Source of the DNA: Rotaria sp. Silwood1
Taxonomy: Eukaryota; Rotifera; Eurotatoria; Philodinida; Philodinidae
Length of the DNA: 64,000 nucleotides
NCBI GenBank assembly: GCA_905250075.1
Contig: CAJNOP010000001.1
Location: 7,529,634 to 7,593,633 of the forward strand
Reading direction: 5' to 3'
Shown: in pieces, positions 54,797-64,000 of the stretch
How positions within the stretch are numbered: the first letter of the stretch is position 1
How the letters are laid out: every line of letters starts with the position of its first letter
The notes under the pieces: model-generated
Databases searched by the model: none
What the model saw: the letters and a program-made list of their open reading frames with translations, nothing else
Told to the model about the DNA's origin: nothing
Made by a program: the position numbers and the translations under genes

Positions 54797-56475
54797 AGCC
54801 CTAATGAAAGTAATAGCCCAGCGAGTACTCATCAGTAGTACTCGTGCTAGAATATGAGTATCTGAGTACGACTATCGAGTATTTATGTTGTAAATTCGAA
54901 TGTTTCGTGAGTACTCTAGTGGCCTTTTTTTTATAAAATACTCGTTGATCTATATTCCGTCCAGTACTGTTGTACTATATTTATTTTATTGAATTAAATC
55001 GTAGTGATCAAATGTAAATATAGTTCATGAAAATTTGAAAAATTAAGATTTTATATTTTGCTTATATCTGCATATTGAGTACCATGATAAACTTTCAACT
55101 CAAAGAATAGAGAAACAGAAAATGAAAGATATTCTTAGAACACTACAATACACACTAAAATAAAATGTGTCGCAAAATGCAACACAATATACGACACATT
55201 CAAGTGTGACACATTTCGTCCAGCGACGGCACAACACATTTTAGTACGACACAAGCGACACATTTTGAAAACATGGTTCGAACCTACTATACAGCACATT
55301 CCGAATTTTTTCCTAAAAATAAATTAGCACATATTTTCGATTTAATTTCATTTAAGTATTGCTATACTGAAAATTCAAGCAGGTCAGATATTGAGATCCG
55401 TCCGGCTTCGAGCTAATTCGATCTGCATCAAACAGCTTCAAGGTAGTCCTTTCTCGATCATCGATCAAGATCGGCATTTGTTCGAGAAATAAATATCGAG
55501 AAATAATTTTAAAAAGTAACTAATATGAAAATATAAGTTCTGTGTATGCCAATTGCATTGTCTATATATAGCTGTATGCCCAAAACAAGACGGTGAATGG
55601 ATAGTCAGCAGGCAGAACGAAACAAATTTATATACGACACATTCTAAGCACGACACATGTTCATCATTGAGTCTGCGACACTATAATTCACGACACATAA
55701 GTGCGACACATTTTATTTTAGTGTGTATGATTGCGGACAGATAATAAACAAATTATGCACGCAAACAAAATACTTGAAAACAAAAATATAGAATCTAGAT
55801 TCTAAAACATTAAGAAAAAAACAGAACATTTTAAAACCATATTGACTTTGTTATATGCAGTGAATAAGTTCGGTGTCCAAAGAATGAGTTATTAGACATG
55901 TTGTTTCGTTAATTTTCATCGTGAATCTGAAGTAGCTATATATTGAATTAAAATAGTATTCTATCTAAAATTTAGAAAATGAAATCGAAGGCGTTGTCTT
56001 ATATGCGTTTATATAAATAAACAGCTAATCTTACTCGAGAAATGAATAGTTGGAAAAGAAAAGTTTTATCTTTTTGTCTTTTTGTCTTTTAACTATAGCC
56101 GTTCATTAAAGTAGCATGGATGACTCATATATAAAGAATGAAGGATCAAAGCGATAAGCCTTCAGAAATTCTCATCTTTATTTCTGATATAGTTGTATCA
56201 TTTCTTCTTTTTACTAAACATTATTTCACTATTATTCATTCTCGTCTATAGGTGTCTTGTTATATGTTCTGGTTTAAAACGAGGATCAGTACTACATTGA
56301 GTACTCGTGATATCGTCTACGAGTAAATCTTAGACAAATATTCATATGAGTACTCGAATGAGTACACAAACAGCACCATTACTCATAAAATTATACAAGT
56401 AGTCACGTGATTAATTTGAGTACTCATGCTGGCAAATCGTACTCGCTTGATGAGTAGTTTTACGAGGGTCATTTG
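54797..56475. mobile_element. Degraded DNA transposon with GAGTACTCG-rich ends (outer element)
   Basis: Both edges carry clusters of the palindromic phrase GAGTACTC(G): about 54822-54965 on the left and 56290-56455 on the right. The outermost sequences are imperfect inverted repeats. Left reads TGACAGCCCTAATG... then AGCGAGTACTCATCA; right, in complement, reads TGACCCTCGTAAAA... then AAGCGAGTACG. Subterminal repeats of a short motif at both ends are typical of cut-and-paste transposons whose transposase binds them (hAT-like elements among others). No transposase frame survives and no clear target duplication was found. A second element sits inside it. Confidence 0.5.
55149..55727. mobile_element. 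MITE with perfect terminal repeats, TA flanks and CGACACATT repeats
   Basis: The ends are a perfect inverted repeat of about 24 bp (CACACTAAAATAAAATGTGT then CGCA on the left; its complement ends at 55725), with TA on both sides, as for Tc1/mariner-type insertions. Inside each end are several copies of CGACACATT: 55190-55265 on the left, 55633-55715 on the right. These lie mostly in one direct orientation. No protein is encoded. It lies within the GAGTACTCG element, so it is probably the younger insertion. Confidence 0.75.
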
Positions 56476-59152
56476 TCTTGTAGAATGGATAGGCGGCATT
56501 TATGAGGACATAATTCAATATATTTTTTGCACAAAGTTTTATTTAATATAGTTTTTTTCTCTTAGTCAAATTATTATAGTTATGAATTCCAAATGAAAAG
56601 AATTTAATTTTGGGCGAAACTTAATTGATCAATGGCAATCTTAGAATAATCTACTTTTATAGATAATAATTCGTAGCTGTTTGTACTATTATGTAATATT
56701 TGAAACAATTTTCTACTTAATCCTTAAAGGTGGAGGAGATATTTTTTGACAACGATAGAAAGCTAATCACAAAAATAAAGCTATTATTGACCTTCAGTAT
56801 GCTCATACTATACTTGAAAAGAATCACATTTTGTTATTCTTCTAGAGTTATTGTATATCCCTTGGTAGGGATGCTTGATCTTATAGCAAAATCAAAAGAA
56901 AATAATTTATATTCATTTGCATTTGATTGTACAATAAAATCATCTGATGATGAATCAACAACATCTATTCATGTGATTGTCGAGAGAGATAGGTGTATAT
57001 GTGTTAACTCACCACTTTATATTTGATATTTCATTGTTGAAAAATACATTGGTGAGAGAAATTGTTTTTCTATGTTCTACACTATCATTCGATATTCGGA
57101 AATTCATCTATTTTCCTGGAAACTCGCATAATTCATCATATGTTTGTTCATCCATGTATTATATTTCATATTGAACGTGCTCACGTTCATCAATCAGAAA
57201 TAAACTTTTATTCGTCGCTTAAAAGATAAACGTATAGAAAAGTCCTGGTTCATGTCATTCAAGTAGTACAAAGATTGTATACATGAATGATTTTCCTTAA
57301 AATTTTAAAATACTTTCCTTTAGATAGATTTCATTATATATTAATTAAGAATCAAAGAAAAACTCATAGGTACTTACAAAACAGAAATAGATCCAATCAA
57401 CAAACTCCATTTTTTATGCGAATCGATATTGAATTCTTTGGAATTTTTTTTTTTGAAAACATTTGATTTCTCTTAGATTTAAATATCAATAGTATCAAAG
57501 TACCGATTTGAAAATTATCGAAGTCGATATTGTTTGGTTTAGATACTAGTTTTTTTTTATAAGAATCTTAACCAAATTATTCTCAAAGTATTTTATCTGA
57601 AATCAAGAACTATTACGCATGATTACGAGAGTGTGACCATTCGAACAATAATTTCTATCAAGATATCTCACCAACTATCTATCACCGACCAACAATTTCT
57701 GATTGTTGTAGTCACCATTACAATTGATGACAATGGTCTCATTATATTTATTCGTTTGCTTGATGTTACTTCATCTTTGAGACACATGTTTTACTTTCCA
57801 TTTGTTAATTTGTTTTTAACTTGTATATTAGGTTTAATTCTTCTTTAAGAAACAGTCTTTTATACGATGATCTTATTCATTCAGAAAGTAGATTTGGCTT
57901 GAATTACATTAAACCGTGTTCGTATAGTCATTTGTCTTACTGTTGTAATTTCGTTTTCTTATGATGTGCCAAATGCAAACTATTTGTTCAATTATGGTCT
58001 TTGTTTTCAATTTATGTATTCCTACTTGAAGTCTCAGCATTACAAGAATAACACTTAATTTTATCTTTTCCATTATTTGGACTGCTTACCTAGAAAATTC
58101 TCCAACACACACAGCAATTGTCTGAAAGTATTCAGATAAGAATCATTTCAACAATTTTTTAATAGTTATTCTACCGCAAAAATCATAATGGCTTTATCGA
58201 TTTGATCATTCATACTTCTTCTCTATGATATTAGTCGATTTTAGAATGGTTTGGCAAAATGAATCAAATTTTTTCTCGAAGTTAAAACGGCTTAAATTTT
58301 ATGATTGGCCACAGCCAGTGCTTATGCTTGATCTTGTCGTCTTTGCTTTTATAAAGACAATTTTTTGAAATAGCATATACGTTTATATTCAAACGAAATA
58401 ATGTCTAAATTAGTTGTTGCAATTATTTTCCAATCTACTGTCTCACTTTTTCTTTATTTTACAAAACAATTTATTCTACCGATTACACAAATAACATAAC
58501 ATAAGACAAGAGTAAAATTAGATCGTATTCATTGAGAAATCACTTTACTTAATTTTAACTAATATAGGCGTAACTGTTTATTAACAATACTAAGCATCAA
58601 AATATTGCTATGAAGTTATTTAATAACCGAATCGGACAATGTTACAAACATTTTTCTCATAAAACATTTAGATTACACAGGCAAAGTAATATAGAAATAA
58701 TGAAATCTCCTCTAACACCTAAATTATTGCCCTTAGATGTTTTTTTTTTGATTGACGAACTTTTACTCTTTCCAAAGAAACAATTATATTTAATTGTGTG
58801 CAGATCAGGTTATTTTTAGTTTTCTGGAATTTTGTCTAGTTATCCATTACACAATGAATTATTAACAAAGAAAAGTATGAAAGTATCGATCTTGAAACAA
58901 AACTATCAGATTGAAAATAACGTGAACTTGAAGAAAATAAAAAGAATATTTTAAATATAAATAAAAACTACATTGAATGTATATCATTTTTATTTCATCT
59001 GACTGCTCGAATCATCAAACCAGCTGTGCTCTTGGTTTTTTTTGTATGCATTTTTTCCTATTACTATTATGAGAATGAAAAGTCACATTTGCTTTTCTTT
59101 TTTTTATTCCATTCTTCTCTTTTCTTTTACAGGATACCAGTACAATAACGAA
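56476..59152. other. Spacer before the small membrane-protein gene
   Basis: 2.7 kb. Open frames at 56730-57026, 57633-57848 and 58610-58819 are hydrophobic, AT-driven and unlike known families. A pyrimidine-rich tract ending TTTTCTTTTACAG at 59132 looks like a splice acceptor for the following gene, implying a 5' UTR exon further left. Confidence 0.4.
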
Positions 59153-59837
59153 ATGCAATTTAATCTTTTTTTACTATTTTTCTTTTTTCATTATCAATTT
59201 ACTTCTATTACAATTGCTTATTCCGTTAATTATTACAACAATTTTAATCAAAATTATTCTTCAATTAACATTGATCTTCATCAATGTGATACCAATAATA
59301 CAAAACTCATTAGTACGACTACTAATATTGGCACAATATATAATAATTTAATGTATTCATGTAACACTAGTTGTTGTGCATCGAATATCATGAATAAAAC
59401 AAGTAAGTATTATATATGTATATGAAAAGCATCTGTAAAATTTCTTTTCTTTAGATTCTTCAAATACATGTCAGGTAACAGTACGATCTTCTACAGATAT
59501 TTGTCTTGGTCGTCTCTGTTATTCTGGTGAATGTGATCATTTCGTATTATTGACCAACTTAACTGATGAAAACAAAATTAAGAATAATACAACAATTATG
59601 AATACAACTCGTTCATCATTTTCTTACACATCTTGGTCTTCACTAGTCAATACGACACGAACAAAATGGTCTTCATGGATAGATAAAACTGGTTTAACAA
59701 TGCGACATACTATTTTAATTATATTATTGATTGCAAACATCTCTTTAACATTTATGGCATTGATTGTGGTAATTAAATCAATTCGACATGCAAACATGAT
59801 AGCTAATAGAAAATCATATCGTTATACACTACTATGA
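59153..59837 (+). CDS. Small single-pass membrane protein with Cys-containing ectodomain, unknown
   Basis: Not recognised. Two exons (59153-59402, 59455-59837) give 210 residues. The start at 59153 was chosen because it places a strong hydrophobic signal peptide (LFLLFFFFHYQF) at the N-terminus and lies just after an acceptor-like site. The presumed ectodomain is Asn/Ser/Thr-rich with many N-glycosylation sequons. It has Cys pairs (CNTSCCAS, CLGRLCYSGEC) that suggest a small disulphide-bonded module. One transmembrane segment (ILIILLIANISLTFMALIVVI, about residues 168-190) precedes a short basic tail ending RKSYRYTLL. The topology fits a type I surface protein. It could belong to an unnamed rotifer-specific family. 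Confidence 0.65.
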
Positions 59838-59910
59838 TCGCTAGATATTGTTTTTTTTTTATAAAGATGTTCATCTTAGACAAAATTACATTAAATTAAA
59901 AAAATATGTA

Positions 59911-61264
59911 TTAAAAAGGGATAACAGTTAATTTTTTTCCGTCACGTGTATCGATTAATTTACAATAATATTCATTTGTCATTGCTTGTAGACATTCTAA
60001 AATATTTTTAGCAGCAGCATCGGTTGTTAATGGAGCTTTATCTGTGCCCATTTCTGTTTTAACCCAACCAGGATGAAGAAGAGAAAAAAAGATTTTTTTC
60101 TTTTCAAAATCTTTACCCATACATATTGTTAACATATTTAATGCTGCCTAGAAACAAAAACGTGAACAAAAAAGGAGTGAAACGAAAATAATATAATAGA
60201 TTATAAACTTACTTTACTACATTGATAATCATAATACTTATTAGGTAGATCTTTTGCCAATTGAAGGGAAGACATTATTGAAGAAATATTAACTACGGAT
60301 GATTGTTTAATATCACGTTGTTTAAGTTGTGATGCAGATTTTTCAAGAAGTGGTAAAAATGCCTTAATGAAAAGCATATGTAAAAAGAAACTTTCAATTA
60401 TATTGATAAATTTAAAATAATTAAAATATTCTAAATAGTTTTCTAGATATAAACAGTGAGAGAAATTGAACTAGTTTATATTAGAAGTGTCCATGACGGT
60501 ATAGAAAATGTTTCAAAAATACTATAGCGCCAGTTGTTGCGTTCTTTTTAGGAAGATAGTAAAATTGCATGAGTGTGCATCTGATTTGAATGTCTACAAG
60601 TCCAACAGTCAGAATTGTGGTGAATCTGATAGATTCAAACTAACTATGCTGCTTTAACAGAGTAATAGAAGAGATTTTTAAAAAAACTTTCCAAAAGCCA
60701 TAGCGACAGCGAAAGATTTTCAGCCGAAATGGACATTTCTGATAGATATATAAATATATACATTACAAAGAACTAATTAAAATATACTTTAGTAACTTTC
60801 CATGGTCCAATAACATTTTGTCGATATGTTTCCATCATATCTTTTTCATTAATACAAAAAAAGTTTAGTTTTGTTGCTATGCCTGCATTATTAATTAAAC
60901 AATTCAGATCTTTTCCATTTAATGTTTCTTGTACTTTATCAACTGCTTTTCGAACACTTGTATCATCGATGATGTCTATTAATTTAAAGAAAACAGAATT
61001 TTGTTTTTGATATCACTTTCAAAAAATTGACTAACCAAGTTGAATTGGTATAATTGTTGTTGAATGTTCTTTAGCTAACGCAAATAATTCCTTAATAACC
61101 GAACAAGTATATACATATATGTAGTTGAAATTCTAAAAGTCTACTTTAGATCGATCGACTTGACGATACGTAGCAAAGATACAATCGGCTTTAGATGCTA
61201 AAAATTGTCTAACCAATCCATAGCCAATACCTCGGTTAGCTCCAGTAATAACAACAGTTTTCAT
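59911..61264 (-). CDS. Short-chain dehydrogenase/reductase (C-factor/sniffer-like), intact copy
   Basis: A classical SDR oxidoreductase, probably NADP(H)-dependent carbonyl reductase-like. Five exons (61145-61264, 61036-61090, 60788-60975, 60213-60362, 59911-60147) give 249 residues, the normal SDR length. Cofactor motif TGANRGIG is at residues 6-13, LINNAG follows, NISS carries the catalytic Ser, and YQCSK is the YxxxK catalytic motif. LLHPGWVKTEMGTDKAPL matches the HPGWVxTdMG block typical of the C-factor/sniffer/CG10964-like group. The substrate is unknown. It is the first member of a tandem pair on the same strand; the copy upstream at 61436-62381 shares exon sizes and is broken. Intron 3 is about 425 bp and holds nothing recognised. 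Confidence 0.92.
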
Positions 61265-61435
61265 CTCAAGAATTGATGTTCTAAAACAAAAAAACTTACT
61301 CTTATCACGAATCAAACATAGCCTATATATATATATATATAGATATTCATTTTTATTTATTAATACATCAAAAAATCACTTTTTACATTAGAAAAAAATT
61401 CTTTAGAAAATTTTTTAATGCTTAAAGTTATTTAT

Positions 61436-62381
61436 TTAAAATGGAAGTATATCACATTTACTTCCACTAGTAGAATCAATTAATTTCCCATAATGTTCAT
61501 TTTTCATAGCAGTTATACAATTAATAATATTTTTCGATGCTTCGTCAATATTCAATGATGCTCTTTTACGTTCCATATCAGTTTGTACCCATCCAGGATG
61601 AAGTAAAGCAATAAAAATATTTGATTTAGCCAATTCGGTTGCAAGACATACAGTATACATATTTAATGCTGCTCTTGAACATTGATAATCATAAGCACAA
61701 TAAGATAGAGTGGAAGCTATTGTAATTGAAGACATAGTCGTTGATATATTAATAATACTAGCTTGAAGAACATTTCGTTCACCAGTAACTGCTTTTTCTA
61801 TGAGAGGTAAAAATATCTGAATATTAAAAAAAAAAAACATCAATGTAGACTAATATATATAAGAATAAACAAGTATACACACCACTGTTACTCGTCATGC
61901 TCCAATAACATTATGTCTGTATGTATCAAGCATATCTTTTTCGTCAATATCATTGAATTTGAAATTCTTACTGACACCGGCATTATTTATTAAACAATTG
62001 AGACTTCGATCATTTTCTAATTTCTTTTTGACTTCAAATTTTGCCTTATTAACACTTTCATCATCACTAACATCTAAACAAAATGTTATATATCAATGTA
62101 GTTTTTTTTCTCTATCATGTAAATAACAACAAACGGACCAATTTGAATTGGAATAATTATATTCGAATGTTATTTTGATAAATCTAACAATTCCTATGAT
62201 GACATAAAGTACATATACATCTTAGAGAACTATTCAATTTTACAATGATTACTTTAGATTTATTAGCATCACGATAATCGGCAAAAATAAGTTCAAAATT
62301 TGGTGAGTTTGAAACAAGATACTTCACAATACCAAAACCAATACCTCGATTAGTGCCTGTAATTAAAATATTCTTCATCAT
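61436..62381 (-). pseudogene. Tandem SDR paralogue, inactivated
   Basis: The same family and exon plan as the neighbouring SDR gene: 62253-62381, 62139-62193 (also 55 bp), 61883-62073 and 61436-61816. It lacks the intron that in the neighbour follows YQCSK. TGTNRGIG, LINNAG and LLHPGWVQTDM are recognisable. Two codons are nonsense in the otherwise open frame: TAA at 62170-62172 where the neighbour has GAA, and TGA at 61895-61897 where the neighbour has TGG. In addition the YxxxK lysine is Arg (YQCSR), and one donor is the weak GTCCGT. All other exons stay open, so inactivation is recent or the copy is kept on another haplotype. Confidence 0.8.
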
Positions 62382-64000
62382 AGTTTGCTAATACTAAAAG
62401 ATCGAATGCAAATTTAAAGATTATAGAAGTAATCATCTTAAAGATTTTCTTTTTTAAACTAAGTATTGCTGATAGATGAAATCAAATAAATTAAGAAAAA
62501 TCAGACTCAAATGATATGGAATAATATGAAAGGTAAAAATTATGAAAAAAAAAATACAACTAAAACCAATTCTTTCAATGCTCTTATTATTTAATGTATC
62601 GATAAAATATTGAAAATACAATCCTTTTAACTCTCAACCACTAACATTTTTTTCTTATACTTTAATGTACTTGTAGAATGGTAGTAAATATATCTATATA
62701 TATTAACAGAAAGCTAAGCGTACTTTTCGAGTTATCTACTTGATAGAAACACGACGAAATGAATCACTGCTGTAACAATCATTTCTTCGGTACGGATATT
62801 TGTTGAACATAAGATGTAAATTTTTCATAGACAATTGGTATCATCATCAGGTACATATAAGAAAGGAAAATTACAATGATTCATTAGGCGTGTGTGCCAT
62901 CTATTCTTTCGAAAAGATAAATCGTGGAAAGTGAGCATCAATGGGTATAGTTAATTAAATAGAAAAAATAGTTTGAAAAAAAAAGTTAAATATATTTTAC
63001 TGCAGTGAACAGATGTCACACTTGTTTGATAAGTTATTCTAATTACGGCAGTAATTCATGTTTTGTTCTTGCTTTCATTATTTCTATTTCTTAACATTCA
63101 AAATGTATTCACTCTTTAGTATTTGATGAAGCACAATAACAAAATAAATTGTTTTTTAACTCGTAAATATGATGTTCGTTCATTGAAGTGACAATCATAG
63201 GAAAAAAAAACAACAAATAATTCTTATTTTTCTTTGTTGTATCTATAAAAATACATGTAGAAAGGAGTTCAACAATATTAAGAAAAATCGAATCTTAACA
63301 TTGTCGTTCGAAGAGCGTTATCCTTTGTTTATTGAAAGATATACATGTATAATGGAAACGTCTCAATTTCATTGTCAATCGATGTTAATAAAAGTTTGTT
63401 CTTCTCGAATAAACGAATAAAAATAATAAACCTTATATTACATACAGTTGTGTACTAGTACAAGAAACCAAATAAATGCAAGTTTAATACCAATAATAAA
63501 AACTGTTCGACAAACATAAATAAGTAAAGTATCAACGTGTTTCGATGTGGATTATATCATAATTGCTTTTTTATTTACTGCTGACAATGGATAATATGAA
63601 CAAATCAATGAAAAAAAAAGAAAATTTACTTGGATGAACATGTATATGTTGTATTGTTACATTTGGATTCCATTTGAAAACCTATATTTCTTCAATAAGC
63701 ATCATACCAGAAACTATAATAATAAATTAAAAAAGAATAATATTACTTGAAAATATTAATTTAAATAGAAGAGTCGATTATTTTTAGCAATATTAAAGTC
63801 TTCTTGTTTTAGAATTTTTGTATCTGACTTTGATCAATGAGACACTACCTAATAAAAGAATATTTAAATTTATACTCGAAATATTATGATCGTTTGTGTG
63901 CGTCATATGTTGTTCAGCTTCTTTAAATATATATATCTAAGTGTTTCTTTGCATATCACTTTGTTCACAGTTAGAAGTCATATGAGTATGTAAGAGATAG
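62382..64000. other. Right-edge noncoding sequence
   Basis: 1.6 kb upstream of the SDR pair, AT-rich. No coding exon, RNA gene or element ends could be supported. If a gene continues beyond the edge, no exon of it is recognisable here. Confidence 0.4.

Noticed and set aside
55265-55290. GGTTCGAACC as the T-arm of a tRNA gene
   Set aside because: No acceptor stem, D-arm or anticodon arm could be fitted around it, and it lies inside a MITE.
57633-57848. Hydrophobic open frame as a decayed membrane receptor
   Set aside because: No family motif and no supporting exons; the hydrophobicity follows from T-rich codons.

Overview
The window looks like AT-rich animal nuclear DNA. Genes are split by many short introns (about 50-70 bp, GT..AG) plus a few of 0.4-3.1 kb, and several encode metazoan proteins, including the ciliary protein IFT70/TTC30, SNAPC4, ERGIC-53, TMEM26, OGFOD2 and SLC37. 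Mixed in are genes usually found in fungi, plants or bacteria: a GH125 exo-mannosidase, an MNN1/PF11051-type mannosyltransferase and a potato-inhibitor-I protein. That mixture, with small introns and low GC, suggests a bdelloid rotifer. This is an inference; no species marker was seen.

Layout: 626-1574 (-) holds the first four exons of an ERGIC-53 lectin gene. It is divergent from SNAPC4 (2008-7076, +), which has a 3.1 kb intron. 7267-10547 (-) is an unrecognised Ser/Gln/His-rich protein. 12644-16441 (+) is thymidylate synthase, whose single 2.9 kb coding intron carries an 860-bp palindrome with no visible mismatch and no spacer. 18769-19983 (+) is a Kv-beta-like aldo-keto reductase. 22113-22395 (-) is a small potato-inhibitor-I protein. 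23984-26401 (-) is an SLC37-type sugar-phosphate/phosphate exchanger with 14 exons, and 26793-31469 (+) is IFT70/TTC30 with 16 exons. After 3.3 kb of noncoding DNA come OGFOD2 (34787-35910, +) and a convergent ABM-like gene (36004-36726, -). Then come a GH125 mannosidase (38566-41992, -), a TMEM26-family protein (46605-47831, +) and a PF11051 mannosyltransferase (49715-54174, -). After an island of nested DNA-transposon relics (54.8-56.5 kb) lie a small Cys-containing membrane protein (59153-59837, +) and two tandem SDR genes on the - strand, of which the distal copy is dead.

Exon joins were worked out by hand from GT..AG signals, reading frame and recalled family sequence. For every complete gene the summed exon length is a multiple of three, which supports the models. 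No homology search was run.

The most interesting structures are (i) the 860-bp palindrome with TTA on both sides, and (ii) two inverted copies of a hairpin MITE at 40.13-40.61 kb. The 8-bp flanks of those two copies are exchanged exactly as expected if recombination between them inverted the 221 bp in between. The GH125 and PF11051 genes, 8 kb apart, could together form a borrowed Golgi mannose-trimming and mannose-adding pair.
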